Numbered from the stretch's first letter, positions 41,850 to 51,203 are shown. The stretch is 64,000 bases of DNA from Arabiibacter massiliensis (GCF_900169505.1 NZ_LT827021.1:1426001-1490000), one strand, 5' to 3'. Translations and numbers: made by a program. The notes: generated by a model from the letters alone, not told the origin.

Positions 41850-42407
41850 CTAGATCTCCATGACCTCGGCTTCCTTCTTCTTGAAGGCCTCATCCACCTC
41901 GGCCACGAACTTGTCGGTCATCTTCTGGATGTCGGCCTCGGCGCGGCGCTGATCGTCCTCGGGGAGGCTGTCCTCCTTGACGGAGCGGTCGATGGCGGCG
42001 TTGGCGTCGCGGCGGGCGTTGCGCACGGCCACGCGGGCCTCCTCGGCGTAGCCCTTGCACTGCTTCACCAGCTCGCGGCGGCGCTCCTCGGTGAGCGCGG
42101 GGAACGGCAGGCGGATGACCGAGCCGTCGTTGGACGGGGTCACGCCCAGGTCGCTCTGCAGGATGGCGTGTTCGATGGCCCCGAGCATGCCCTTGTCCCA
42201 CGGCTCGATGACCAGCATGTGCGCGTCGGGCGTCTTGATGCCGGCCATCTGGTTCACCGGCGTGGGCACGCCGTAGTAGTCCACCTTGATGCGGTCGAGC
42301 AGCATGGCGTTCGCGCGCCCCGTGCGCACGGAGGCGAACGCGTCGCCGAGCGAGGTCAGGGCCTTCTGCATGCGCTCCTCTGCCTGCAGCATAATGTCGT
42401 CGATCAT
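41850..42407 (-). CDS. frr: Ribosome recycling factor
   Basis: 185 residues, exactly the usual RRF length. The three-helix bundle and beta domain are recognisable in QAEERMQKALTSLGDAFASV, RTGRANAMLLDRIKVDYYGV, PTPVNQMAGIKTPDAHMLVI and the C-terminal helix DIQKMTDKFVAEVDEAFKKK. With EF-G it splits post-termination ribosomes. ATG 42407 has AAAGGAATC upstream. It follows pyrH after 64 bp. Confidence 0.97.
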   Translation of the reverse strand: MIDDIMLQAEERMQKALTSLGDAFASVRTGRANAMLLDRIKVDYYGVPTPVNQMAGIKTPDAHMLVIEPWDKGMLGAIEHAILQSDLGVTPSNDGSVIRLPFPALTEERRRELVKQCKGYAEEARVAVRNARRDANAAIDRSVKEDSLPEDDQRRAEADIQKMTDKFVAEVDEAFKKKEAEVMEI

Positions 42408-42471
42408 CCCGATTCCTTTCATCCAACCCGGCCGAACGCGGCCGCACGCCGCGCCGCTTGAGGCGTTTCGC

Positions 42472-43188
42472 TTATTCTACCGTGGTTCCGACGTTTTCGC
42501 CCTTCAAAGCACGCGAAATGTTGCCCTTCACGGTGAGATCGAACACGATCATGGGCACGTCGTTGTCCATGCACAGCGACGTGGCCGTGGAGTCCATCAC
42601 GTTCAGGCCCCGCGACAGCACGTCCATGTAGCTGATGCGGTCGAAGCGCTTGGCGTCGGGGTTCTTCTTGGGGTCGCTGTCGTAGACGCCGTCCACCTTG
42701 GTGGCCTTCATCAGCACGTCCACGTCCAGCTCGCAAGCGCGCAGGGCGGCCGTGGTGTCGGTGGTGAAGTAGGGGTTGCCCGTGCCGGCGGCCAGGATGA
42801 CCACGCGGCCCTTCTCCATGTGGCGGATGGCGCGGCGGCGGATGTAGGGCTCGGACACCTCCTGCATGGTGATGGCGCTCTGCACGCGGGAGAAGATGCC
42901 GTGGCGCTCGAAGGCGTCCTGCAGCGCGAGCGCGTTCATGACCGTGGCCAGCATGCCGATGTAGTCGGCCTGGGCGCGGTCCATGCCCTCGGCGCTTCCG
43001 GCCAGGCCGCGGAAGATGTTGCCGCCGCCCACCACGATGGCCAGCTGCACGCCGTCATGCACGACCTCGGCGATCTCGTCGGCCAAGTCGTCGACGACCT
43101 TCGGATCGATACCGTAGCCCATATCCCCCGCCAGCGCCTCTCCGGAAAGCTTGAGCAGCACGCGGTCGTATCGGTATCCTTCAGACAT
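42472..43188 (-). CDS. pyrH: UMP kinase
   Basis: 238 residues of the amino-acid-kinase fold: [18 protein letters not shown] (about 11-28), [11 protein letters not shown] (about 52-62), the ATP/UMP region [19 protein letters not shown] (about 132-150) and [20 protein letters not shown]. It phosphorylates UMP to UDP. It is the first gene of the conserved cluster here; rpsB and tsf, which precede it in many bacteria, are not upstream, where an htrA-like gene lies instead. Confidence 0.97.
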   Translation of the reverse strand: MSEGYRYDRVLLKLSGEALAGDMGYGIDPKVVDDLADEIAEVVHDGVQLAIVVGGGNIFRGLAGSAEGMDRAQADYIGMLATVMNALALQDAFERHGIFSRVQSAITMQEVSEPYIRRRAIRHMEKGRVVILAAGTGNPYFTTDTTAALRACELDVDVLMKATKVDGVYDSDPKKNPDAKRFDRISYMDVLSRGLNVMDSTATSLCMDNDVPMIVFDLTVKGNISRALKGENVGTTVE

Positions 43189-43614
43189 AAGCCCTGTCCT
43201 CTCGATGGTCGTTCCGTCTCGTATCGGCTGCTATCTTACCCGAAAACGAAAACGCCCGTCGAGGCCGCAGGTCCGTTTCCCGCCATTTCACGCAAAGGAC
43301 AGACACGCCGACCGGGCCGCTCAGATACGCGAGGAGGTCCCAACGCGCCGCGAAAAGCGCCCGGCGATGCACCTTGTGACGGTTTTGCGCGGGATTCGGG
43401 AGCGTTTCGGCTTCCTGTGAAGGACTGGAAGGGGTTGGACGGGAGCGCGAGAAAGCGCGACCTGGGCAAACGCCGGCGGCCGCTCCTGCGACCCTGCGCA
43501 GAACCGGCACAACTTGCAATTTCGAAGGGATTCGGTGGCACGGGCCGGCCCATGCGGAAGCCCCCGGCCGAGGCCGGGGGCTTCCGAGGAGAGGGATGGC
43601 GCGTTTGTCAGAGC
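43189..43614. other. Gene-free stretch upstream of pyrH with degenerate repeat
   Basis: Within these 426 bp, 43440-43530 carries a reverse-oriented GCGACCTGGGCAAACG word and CGGCACAACTTGCAATTTCG, both resembling the element at 21730-21847. No gene is supported. The pyrH promoter must lie here, but no clean -35/-10 pair was found. Confidence 0.45.
43556..43585 (-). terminator. GC hairpin downstream of the htrA-like gene
   Basis: GGAAGCCCCCGGCC (43556-43569) pairs perfectly with 43572-43585, 30 bp after the htrA-like stop codon. The stem is very stable but lacks a T run. Confidence 0.6.
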
Positions 43615-45099
43615 TTACGCGGCGTCCTTCTGGGAGCTGCCGCCGCCGAAGAGGCGCTCGAGCATGGACTCCTGCGAGCTTTCGCTTTGCTGCTGGGAAG
43701 AGGCGCTCTGCGAGGCCTCGTCGGAGCCCAGCGTCACCTCGACCTGCTTCGTCTCGCCGTTGCGGTTGATCTCCAGCGTCACCTTGTCGCCGGGGTTCTT
43801 GGCGCGGATGTCCAGCATGAGGTCGCTCGCCGATTCCACGTTCTGGCCGTCGAACTTGGTGATGATGTCGCCGGGCTCGATGCCGGCCTCGGCCGCGCCG
43901 GAGCCCTCGTTCACGCTGGCCACGTACGCGCCGGTGTCGGCGGACAGGCCGTAGCGCTGGGCGTTCTGCGCGTTCACCGTGGACAGGGACACGCCGAGCT
44001 GGGCGTGGGTGGGCGTCTTGCCGTCGATGATCTGCTGGGCGATGTTCACCGCGTAGTTCACCGGGATGGCGAAACCGACGCCGGAGTAGTTGCCCGAGTA
44101 CGACGTGATGAGCGTGTTGATGCCGATGAGCTTGCCGTCGGCGTCCACGAGCGCGCCGCCGGAGTTGCCGGGGTTGATGGCGGCGTCTGTCTGGATGAGG
44201 TTCGCGTAGATGGTGGGCTCGCCGGTGCTCTGGCCGCTGTAGGGGTCGGTGCCGCTGTCCATGATCTGCGAGCGGCTGGTGGCCGACACGATGCCGGTGG
44301 CCACGGACTGCTCCAGGCCGAACGGGCTTCCGATGGTCATGACCCACTCGCCGATGATGAGGCTGTCGGAGTCGCCCACCTCGATGGGCGTGAGGCCGCT
44401 AGCGTCCTTGGCCTTGATGACGGCCAGGTCGGACGAGGGATCGGTACCCACGACCTCGGCGTCGTACTGCTCGCCTTCGATGGTCACCTTGAAGGCGTCG
44501 CCGCCCTCCACCACGTGGTTGTTCGTGATGATGTAGCCGTCCTGGGTGAGCACCACGCCGCTGCCGAGCGACGACTGCGTGAGCGTGTTGGCGTCGGTGC
44601 CGCTGTTCGCGCCGGAGCCGAACCCGTAGCCGTACATGGCACCGGCCGACTGGTTCGTGTACACGTCGATGGCCACCACGGAGGGCAGGGACTTCTTAGC
44701 CACCGTCTCGGGAAGCGTAAGGTCCTCGTTCTTGGCGGCCGTGTTGCTGGAATCCGAGCTGGTCGCGCCGAGCTGCGTCTGCGAGCCGCTGTTGTCGCTG
44801 CCGCTGCCGCCGCCGTTGGAGGAGCCGCCGTTCATCGACTGCCAGACGCCGAAGCCGCCCAGGCCGATGACGCAGGCCAGCGCCGCGCCGGCGAAGCCGA
44901 GCAGGAACGTGCGCAGGCCGTGCGACTTCTTCTCGACGGTGACGGAGCCCGGCGTGTGCGCGGCCTGGTAAGGCTGCTGCTGGTAGGTTTGCTGGTAATA
45001 AGGCTGCTGGCCCATGGGGGCCGTATGCTGGGCGTGGTCCTCGCCCGGTCTCGGCGGCTGGGAGGCGCCGTCGGGGGTGGTGCCATGCGTATCGGTCAT
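43615..45099 (-). CDS. HtrA/DegP-like membrane-anchored serine protease
   Basis: 494 residues. A cytoplasmic Gln/Pro/Tyr-rich N-terminus (1-55) is followed by one TM helix (about 63-88), a Ser/Gly linker, a trypsin-like domain with triad His195 (ITNNHVVEGG), Asp224 (PSSDLAVI) and Ser313 (NPGNSGGAL), and one PDZ domain (about 365-460). A Ser/Gln-rich tail ends it. It degrades or refolds damaged envelope proteins outside the cell. ATG 45099 is chosen because AAGGAG lies 10 bases before it, whereas the GTG three codons earlier is too close to that site. Confidence 0.94.
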   Translation of the reverse strand: MTDTHGTTPDGASQPPRPGEDHAQHTAPMGQQPYYQQTYQQQPYQAAHTPGSVTVEKKSHGLRTFLLGFAGAALACVIGLGGFGVWQSMNGGSSNGGGSGSDNSGSQTQLGATSSDSSNTAAKNEDLTLPETVAKKSLPSVVAIDVYTNQSAGAMYGYGFGSGANSGTDANTLTQSSLGSGVVLTQDGYIITNNHVVEGGDAFKVTIEGEQYDAEVVGTDPSSDLAVIKAKDASGLTPIEVGDSDSLIIGEWVMTIGSPFGLEQSVATGIVSATSRSQIMDSGTDPYSGQSTGEPTIYANLIQTDAAINPGNSGGALVDADGKLIGINTLITSYSGNYSGVGFAIPVNYAVNIAQQIIDGKTPTHAQLGVSLSTVNAQNAQRYGLSADTGAYVASVNEGSGAAEAGIEPGDIITKFDGQNVESASDLMLDIRAKNPGDKVTLEINRNGETKQVEVTLGSDEASQSASSQQQSESSQESMLERLFGGGSSQKDAA

Positions 45100-45239
45100 A
45101 TGCTTCACGCTCCTTGGGTTCGTGGCGGTCTTGAGTTCGCAGTGCTCAGCGATGTGATGCGGTCACCTTATCACGATGGCCTTTTGATCTGCGGTCCCTG
45201 CGCGCAATTGTCATCTTCGCGTCACGGAATTACACCAAT

Positions 45240-45271
45240 CGGTGTACGCGCCGAAAGCCCCGCGTACACCG
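45240..45271. repeat. 11-bp perfect dyad between HipA-like gene and htrA-like promoter
   Basis: CGGTGTACGCG (45240-45250) pairs with CGCGTACACCG (45261-45271) just after the HipA-like stop codon. It may be a weak terminator or an operator for the htrA-like gene. Confidence 0.4.
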
Positions 45272-45297
45272 GCCGACGCAAGGAGCGGGCCGCTCCC

Positions 45298-46683
45298 CTA
45301 CCTTCCGCGCTCGATCCTGGGGACGAGCACTTTCGCGGCGTCCCGTACCTGGGCGATGGTGCGTTCGAGGCCCTCCCGTATGAAGTCGAGGCGTCCCGGC
45401 TGGGCGGCATGCCGGCTTGCCGAGAGGATGTCGCACGCTTCGTCGGCGAATCCGTCGAGCGCGGACGGATTGAACCAGCTGAGATCGTCCACGCACGCGA
45501 GCGCCGATGCGGCGTCCTGGGCGAAAGGGCGCGCCATGAAGGCCCAATCCCTTGCGTTGATTTCGCGATCGTTTTTGTCGAACCAAAGGCTGTTCCCCGA
45601 ATCGAACAGCGGGGCGACTCGTAATTCAAGTGCGTCGATATCGCGAACGAACCCAAAGTTGCGCCAGTGCCTATCGGAATTGGCCAGGATGACGTCGCAT
45701 AGGATCATCTTCGAGAGGGACGATCGCACAGCGGCCTCGTTCGCGCCCAAAGCCGCGACGGTACGGCAAAACCGGTCGTAGTTATTGGCAGCGCGAATAC
45801 GCCCACCCAAGTCCTTCACATAAATGGCAGGCACGTACTCTTCACGCGGCTTGAGGAAATTGGCACAGCGAGAGGCAGGTCCGTCGATGGTCTCCACAAC
45901 GTCGTAGGCCACGAAATCCTCCGGCAGCAGCAAACGCCGGTAAAGAGCGGTCGCCACCGCCTCGTTGTAAGGGCGCTGGTCGTCGGCACGGCATCCCTTG
46001 AGCAGAAGGCGCCGACCTGATTCGTCTGCGACCCATTTCTTGGGAAGCTCGCCTTCCGACGTGTTGTCCGGAGAGCTGAGCCCCACGCCGGAAAGCCAGC
46101 CGTCCCAACCATCGGGGGATGACTCGACGAAGGGGTTGTCGAAAAAATTCACGTCGGCCCAGGCAAGGTCGGGTGAATCTGAGGGGCGCAGCCAGTAGCA
46201 GTCCGAAAGGGACAGGCCCATGCTGCGAACCGCCAAGTTGCTCGGCGAATCGATACCCAGACTCAGGAGCTTCGCATCGAGGCCCGGCCGCGACCCCGGA
46301 ATGGAGCGATGGCGCCACCAGTCGTTCAGCTCGCGCTTCTTGGGCCTTCCGCCCGTAGTGAGCACTCCGAGAGGGGCGCGGGACGGGTCGATGACCTCCT
46401 CGACCGAAAGCGGATCGTCAAGGGCAGTGTCGTACACCGTCGACGCCACTTCGTAATCGGCGTTCATAAGCGTATGCCGCGATGCCGTCGCATATGAGGT
46501 GCGGGGCGGTCGACCTGGCCTTTTCGATTCCTCAAGATAGCGGGTGACGGATTCTTGCGAGATGCGCACCTTGCCGTTGATCGTGATTGCGTCCAACTGC
46601 TTGTCGCCGACCAGCTGCGAAACGCGACTCAGCGACACTCCGAGAGCGTGCGCCGCTTTCTTTTCCGTCAACTCGTACTTCAT
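45298..46683 (-). CDS. HipA-like kinase fused to an N-terminal HTH domain
   Basis: 461 residues. Residues 1-55 form an excisionase/MerR-type HTH (YELTEKKAAHALGVSLSRVS, ending RISQESVTRYLEES). The C-terminal part (about 195-430) matches HipA-type Ser/Thr kinases: ATP lysine region RRLLLKGCRADDQRPYNEAV, catalytic DVILANSDRHWRNFGF (about 335-350) and metal-binding VAPLFDSGNSLW (about 362). No separate HipB gene is present; the fused HTH may take that role. The AT-rich upstream region fits an accessory gene. Phosphorylation of a tRNA synthetase, as in HipA, is possible but unproven. Confidence 0.8.
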   Translation of the reverse strand: MKYELTEKKAAHALGVSLSRVSQLVGDKQLDAITINGKVRISQESVTRYLEESKRPGRPPRTSYATASRHTLMNADYEVASTVYDTALDDPLSVEEVIDPSRAPLGVLTTGGRPKKRELNDWWRHRSIPGSRPGLDAKLLSLGIDSPSNLAVRSMGLSLSDCYWLRPSDSPDLAWADVNFFDNPFVESSPDGWDGWLSGVGLSSPDNTSEGELPKKWVADESGRRLLLKGCRADDQRPYNEAVATALYRRLLLPEDFVAYDVVETIDGPASRCANFLKPREEYVPAIYVKDLGGRIRAANNYDRFCRTVAALGANEAAVRSSLSKMILCDVILANSDRHWRNFGFVRDIDALELRVAPLFDSGNSLWFDKNDREINARDWAFMARPFAQDAASALACVDDLSWFNPSALDGFADEACDILSASRHAAQPGRLDFIREGLERTIAQVRDAAKVLVPRIERGR

Positions 46684-46888
46684 GTTTAGAATTTCTTTCG
46701 AAATTAATAGGTATTAAAATCAAAAGTAATTCTAACATTTGATGCGGGAGCTCTCAAGAAGAACGTCGGAACCGTGTTGCGGCGATCGCGCGATTCTCGT
46801 GCCGTTCGCTTCGCGGGGATCCCCTTCGCGCGCCCGGCAGGAGTATCATACGGACATCGTCGACGATGAATGCCCGAGGGGAGCGCCT

Positions 46889-47419
46889 ATGACCGACCGA
46901 ACGCCTCCGCGCCGCAGCCTTGGCGCGCGTGTCCAAACGCTGTACGTGCGCGTGCTGCTGCGGCTGCTGCCGCTTTTGCTGAATGTGTTCCGACACGCCT
47001 CGGCGAAGATCCGCGCCGAGATCGGCTACCTAGAGCCGGGCTACACATTCATGCTGTCGGTGGGCGGCACCGATCTCGCCGGCACGTGCCGCCGCACTAC
47101 CAAAGGCACGTTCGAGCGCATCCCGCCCGCGCGCATCGCCCGCGATGTGGAGCCGGGCAGCGGCCTGGCCGGCGCCGATGCGAACGCCGTCACCGTGGAC
47201 TACGTCATCGCGTTCCGGTCGCTGCCCTACGCGTTCGCGTGCTTCACGGGCGGCACGACGCTCAAGGGAGCCCTCGCCGAGCGCGCGTTCTCCACGCGCG
47301 GGCCCAACGACACGGGCGTCGCCCTCACCTATATGTTCACCGCGCTGCTGAAGATGTTCTTCGGCTGGCGCGCCGCGTACCGCTCGCCCGCAGGGGCCGT
47401 CCCGAAGGAGCTTGCATGA
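46889..47419 (+). CDS. Small SCP2-like hypothetical protein of a dehydrogenase operon
   Basis: 176 residues. After a basic N-terminus there is an amphipathic helix LYVRVLLRLLPLLLNVFRHA (about 17-36), then a mixed alpha/beta part with VDYVIAFRSLPYAFACFTGG and LTYMFTALLKMFFGW. The layout, alternating strands that end in hydrophobic helices, recalls sterol-carrier-protein-2-like lipid-binding folds, but the match is weak. The stop overlaps the alcohol dehydrogenase start (ATGA), so the two are translated together. GAGGGGAGCG precedes ATG 46889. A role in presenting a hydrophobic alcohol or aldehyde is only inferred. Confidence 0.65.
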   Translation: MTDRTPPRRSLGARVQTLYVRVLLRLLPLLLNVFRHASAKIRAEIGYLEPGYTFMLSVGGTDLAGTCRRTTKGTFERIPPARIARDVEPGSGLAGADANAVTVDYVIAFRSLPYAFACFTGGTTLKGALAERAFSTRGPNDTGVALTYMFTALLKMFFGWRAAYRSPAGAVPKELA

Positions 47420-48618
47420 ACGGATTCGAATTCGCCTGCCCCACCAAGATCGTGTGCGGGGCGCACGCGCTGGACAAGCTGCCCGGCGAGCTGGCCGGCC
47501 GGCACGTGGCGCACCCGCTGGTCATGACGGATGCGGGCCTGGTGAAGCTGGGCGTGGCCGCCAAGCTCACGAACGTGCTGGATGCGGCGGGCATCGCCTA
47601 CGACGTGTTCGACCAGGTGCCGCCCGACTCTTCGATGGACGTGGTGAACGAGGTGGCGCGCTTGTACGCCGAGCGCGGCTGCGACGGGTTCGTGGCCATC
47701 GGCGGCGGCTCGGTCATCGACACCACGAAGGGCGCGGCCGCGTCGCTCGCCTGCGAGGGGGTGGACTTCGCCACGCTGCAGGGCTCGGAGATACTCCATG
47801 CCGACCTGCCGCCGTTCATCGCCGTGCCCACCACGGCCGGCACCGGCAGCGAGGTGACCCTGGTGGCGGTAGTGGCCGACACGCAGAAGCACGCGAAGCT
47901 CTCGTTCACCTCCTACAAGCTGGTGCCGCACGCGGCCATCCTCGACCCCGCGCTCACGGCGTCGCTGCCGCCCAAGCTCACGGCCACCACCGGCATGGAC
48001 GCGCTCACGCACGCCGTGGAGGCCTACACGTCCATCCAGAAGAACCCCGTGTCGGACGCGTTCGCCGTGAAGGCCATCGAACTCATCGCGGCCAACCTGC
48101 CTGTGGCCTGCCGCGACGGCGGCAACGTGGACGCGCGCACGAGCCTGGCCCTGGGGTCGCTCATGGCGGGCGCGGCGTTCTCCAACGCCATGGTGGGCAT
48201 CGTGCACGCGCTCGGGCATTCGCTCGGCGGCCTCTGCCACATCCCGCACGGCCAGGCCATGATGATGCTCCTCCCCCACTGCGTGCGCTTCAACCTGGCT
48301 CGCGGCATCCACGCCGGACTCTACGGCGAACTGCTGCCGTGCCTGGCGCCTGCGGGCGCGCTGCACACGCGCGAAGGGTTCGCGAGCCTCGCCACCCCGG
48401 CCGACCGCGACCTCGTGTTCTGCGACGAGCTCTTCGCCATGAACGAGTTCTACCACGAACGCTACGGCGTGCCGCTCACGCTGTCCGAGCTGGGCGTTTC
48501 GCGCGACCAGCTGCCCGTCGTAGCCAAGCAGGCCCGCTACGATGGCGCCGCGCTGTATAACGCCACCGAGATCACGCTGGAGGACGCCATGGAGATTCTG
48601 GAGGCCGTCTATGAGTGA
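47416..48618 (+). CDS. Iron-containing alcohol dehydrogenase
   Basis: 400 residues of the group III (Fe-ADH) family. NAD-binding GGGSVIDTTKGAAASL (about 95-110) and PTTAGTGSEVT (about 138). The metal-site region DALTHAVEAYTS (about 195-206) and HALGHSLGGLCHIPHGQAMM (about 258-277) provide the usual Asp/His ligands. It interconverts an alcohol and an aldehyde with NAD(P)H. Overlapping starts and stops link it to the small protein before and the aldehyde dehydrogenase after, so it probably works in an alcohol-aldehyde-acid sequence. AAGGAGC precedes ATG 47416. Confidence 0.93.
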   Translation: MNGFEFACPTKIVCGAHALDKLPGELAGRHVAHPLVMTDAGLVKLGVAAKLTNVLDAAGIAYDVFDQVPPDSSMDVVNEVARLYAERGCDGFVAIGGGSVIDTTKGAAASLACEGVDFATLQGSEILHADLPPFIAVPTTAGTGSEVTLVAVVADTQKHAKLSFTSYKLVPHAAILDPALTASLPPKLTATTGMDALTHAVEAYTSIQKNPVSDAFAVKAIELIAANLPVACRDGGNVDARTSLALGSLMAGAAFSNAMVGIVHALGHSLGGLCHIPHGQAMMMLLPHCVRFNLARGIHAGLYGELLPCLAPAGALHTREGFASLATPADRDLVFCDELFAMNEFYHERYGVPLTLSELGVSRDQLPVVAKQARYDGAALYNATEITLEDAMEILEAVYE

Positions 48619-50023
48619 GCAGCCCGTCTTCGAATCCGTCGCTGACGTCGAGGCGCAGACGCAGCGGATGCGCGACTTCTTCCTCGCGGGCGCCACGCTG
48701 GACGTGGAGTACCGCCGCCAGGCGCTCGTGGAGCTGAAGGCCTACCTCAAGGCCAACGAGCCGCGCATCTTGGAAGCTCTCCACGCCGACCTGGGGAAAT
48801 CCGAGTTCGAAGGATACGCCACCGAGCTCGGCCTGGTTTACGACGAGATCAACACGTGCGTGAAGCACCTCTCCAAGTGGGCGCGCCCGCGCCGGGTGCC
48901 CACGCCGCTCGTGCATTTCCACAGCTCATCGAAGGTGTACCCGAGCCCGATGGGCGTGGTGCTGGTGCTCTCGCCGTGGAACTACCCCGTGCAGCTTGCG
49001 CTCGTGCCGATGGTGGACGCCATCGCGGCCGGCAACTGCGTGGCGCTCAAGCCCTCGCGCACGTCGAGGGCCACGAGTGCGCTGCTCATCGACATCCTGG
49101 CGAACGTGTTCCCGCCCGAGTTCGTGTGCGGCTTCCCCGGTTCGGGCGCGATGAACGACTGGCTGCTTGAGGTGCGCTGGGACCAGATCTTCTTCACCGG
49201 CAGCCCCAACGTGGGCCACACCATCATGGAGGCAGCGGCGAAATTCCTCACGCCGGTCACGCTGGAGCTGGGCGGCAAGAGCCCCTGCATCGTGGACGAG
49301 ACCGCCAACGTGAAGCGCGCCGCCCAGCGCGTGGCCTGGGGAAAGGGCATCAACTGCGGGCAGACGTGCGTGGCGCCCGACTACTTTTTGGTGCACGAGC
49401 GCGTGGCGGACGACTTCGTGGCGCAGCTGGACGCGTGCTTCCACCAGTATTACGGCGAGGACATCCTGGCATGCGAGCAGTGGCCGCATATGATATCGGA
49501 GAAGCACTTCGCCCGCGTGATGGGCCTCATCGAGAACCGCAACCCGGACGCCACCGTGGCCTTTGGCGGGCACGGCGATGCGGAGACGCTGCGCATCGAG
49601 CCCACGTGCCTGCGGGGCGTGACGCTGGACGACCCCGTCATGAACGAGGAGATTTTCGGCCCTGTGCTGCCCGTCATCACGTATCGCACGCTCGACGAAG
49701 CGTTCGCCATCGTGCGCACGTTCGAGAAGCCGCTGGCCACCTACATCTTCTCCGACGACGCGGCCGTGCAGCAGCGCGTCATCCGCGAGCTGCCGTTCGG
49801 CGGTGCCACGGTGAACGACGTGGTGATCCACCTGGCCAACAACCACATGGGCTTCGGCGGCGTGGGTAACTCCGGCATGGGCGCCTACCACGGCAAAGTG
49901 GGCTTCGACTGCTTCACGCACTACAAGTCCACGCTCAAGAAGGGCACGTGGCTCGAGCTGCCCATCCGCAACCCCCCGTTCGACGACACGAAGATGAAGC
50001 TGCTGAAGATGCTCATGAAGTAG
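48611..50023 (+). CDS. Aldehyde dehydrogenase (class 3-like)
   Basis: 470 residues. Catalytic Glu in VTLELGGKSPCIVDET (about 215-230) and Cys in GINCGQTCVAPDYFLV (about 245-260). The cofactor region SPWNYPVQLALVPMVDAIAA (about 120) matches the class 3/YwdH type, and the C-terminal HMGFGGVGNSGMGAYHGKVG fits fatty-aldehyde dehydrogenases. No C-terminal membrane anchor is seen. It oxidises an aldehyde to the acid with NAD(P). The start overlaps the preceding gene by 8 bp. A 17-bp hairpin follows the stop. Confidence 0.93.
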   Translation: MSEQPVFESVADVEAQTQRMRDFFLAGATLDVEYRRQALVELKAYLKANEPRILEALHADLGKSEFEGYATELGLVYDEINTCVKHLSKWARPRRVPTPLVHFHSSSKVYPSPMGVVLVLSPWNYPVQLALVPMVDAIAAGNCVALKPSRTSRATSALLIDILANVFPPEFVCGFPGSGAMNDWLLEVRWDQIFFTGSPNVGHTIMEAAAKFLTPVTLELGGKSPCIVDETANVKRAAQRVAWGKGINCGQTCVAPDYFLVHERVADDFVAQLDACFHQYYGEDILACEQWPHMISEKHFARVMGLIENRNPDATVAFGGHGDAETLRIEPTCLRGVTLDDPVMNEEIFGPVLPVITYRTLDEAFAIVRTFEKPLATYIFSDDAAVQQRVIRELPFGGATVNDVVIHLANNHMGFGGVGNSGMGAYHGKVGFDCFTHYKSTLKKGTWLELPIRNPPFDDTKMKLLKMLMK

Positions 50024-50027
50024 GAAG

Positions 50028-50064
50028 AGTGTCCCAAATGGGGACTGTCCCCATTTGGGACACT
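50028..50064. terminator. 17-bp perfect hairpin between convergent genes
   Basis: AGTGTCCCAAATGGGGA (50028-50044) pairs exactly with 50048-50064 around CTG. It lies 5 bp after the aldehyde dehydrogenase stop and next to the MerR stop, so it could end both transcripts, though no T run is present. Confidence 0.6.
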
Positions 50065-50066
50065 TG

Positions 50067-50876
50067 CTACCGCTTCTCCACCGGCACTTGGATCTCGGTG
50101 AGCCACTGGGACTCGTCTTCGCAGTTCCAGATGCCGTCGATGTAGCTTTCGCGCGGACTTTCCGTCACGCGGTAGCCGTTCTGCTCGATCCATTCCATGA
50201 TGAACGCGTAGGCTTTCGGCAGATCGGCGTAGGCGCCCTGATGCATCACCGACGCCACCCGCACGCCCGGCAGCTCGCGGAAGAAGATGCCGTCCACCTC
50301 GTTGCCGAGCGAGGTCACGGCCTCGTTGTACTCGATGCTGATGTCGTGCTCCTTGTACTCGCCGTCCAAGTAGCTGATGAAGCAGTACTCGGGCTTCGCG
50401 CATTCAAGGCCGGGGTTGGCCTCGGCCACGGCGCGGCCGATAGCCGGGATCACCTGGAAGTACGCCGAGTAGTCCGGCACCGTGAGGCGCTTTGTGTACA
50501 CGATGCAGCCGGGGATATCCTTGATGGTGGCCTGATAGTCCATGGAAAGCTCCTTGCTCTCGTTTGCCAAGATGAACGCTATGCGGTTCAGCATGCTCTC
50601 GCGTTCCGCCCGTTCGCGCACGAGTTCGGTCTGGCGCCGCTCAAGTACGGGGCGCGCGTCCGCGCCGCCGACGATGGTCGACACCTCGTCGACGGAAAGC
50701 CCCGCCTGGCGCAGCGCCTGGATGCGATGCAGGGCCACCAGTTGGCGCGTGGTGTAGAGCCGATACCCCGTCGCATGGTCCACCGCTTCCGGACGCAAGA
50801 GGCCGATGCGATCATAGTAGTGCAGCGTCTTCACCGTGGTCTGGCCCATCTTCGAGAACTCGCCGATGTAGTACAT
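50067..50876 (-). CDS. MerR-family regulator with GyrI-like effector domain
   Basis: 269 residues. The MerR winged HTH is at about 1-70 (YYIGEFSKMGQTTVKTLHYY, DRIGLLRPEAVDHATGYRLY), then a coiled-coil dimer helix (75-110), then a GyrI/BmrR-like binding domain (about 115-265; GVRVASVMHQGAYADLPKAY). Such proteins sense hydrophobic or cationic drugs and activate export or detoxification genes. No such gene is directly linked; the convergent dehydrogenase operon is the nearest. GGAGGTGG precedes ATG 50876. Confidence 0.88.
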   Translation of the reverse strand: MYYIGEFSKMGQTTVKTLHYYDRIGLLRPEAVDHATGYRLYTTRQLVALHRIQALRQAGLSVDEVSTIVGGADARPVLERRQTELVRERAERESMLNRIAFILANESKELSMDYQATIKDIPGCIVYTKRLTVPDYSAYFQVIPAIGRAVAEANPGLECAKPEYCFISYLDGEYKEHDISIEYNEAVTSLGNEVDGIFFRELPGVRVASVMHQGAYADLPKAYAFIMEWIEQNGYRVTESPRESYIDGIWNCEDESQWLTEIQVPVEKR

Positions 50877-51203
50877 AGCCGTCCACCTCCTTACCAGACC
50901 CATTCAACAGCCTCCTGCAAGAGGAGGGTCAAGGACTTTTTCTGAACTTTCACCGAACATCGGCGGGTGCCTCCGCTTGGCAGAACAAGGGTAGCGCACC
51001 CTGCGATACCGCGCGGCGGCGCGATTGGAAATGCGAAGGTTTTGCGGCGGGCGAAACGAAACGGCGGCCGGGCACGTGTTCAGGGAAACGGCCTTGAAAC
51101 CTTGTGGTTGCGGCGGCGATCGACACGCGGCACCGCGTTCTTTCAGGTTGTTTTCAACCGGATTCCCTACCCTATGAATCGAAGTCTCGACGGAGGGAGC
51201 GCC
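50877..51203. other. Gene-free stretch between MerR and C39-like peptidase genes
   Basis: These 327 bp hold both divergent promoters. Only a small hairpin, GGTTGTTTTCAACC near 51147-51160, stands out. No small gene is supported. Confidence 0.4.
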
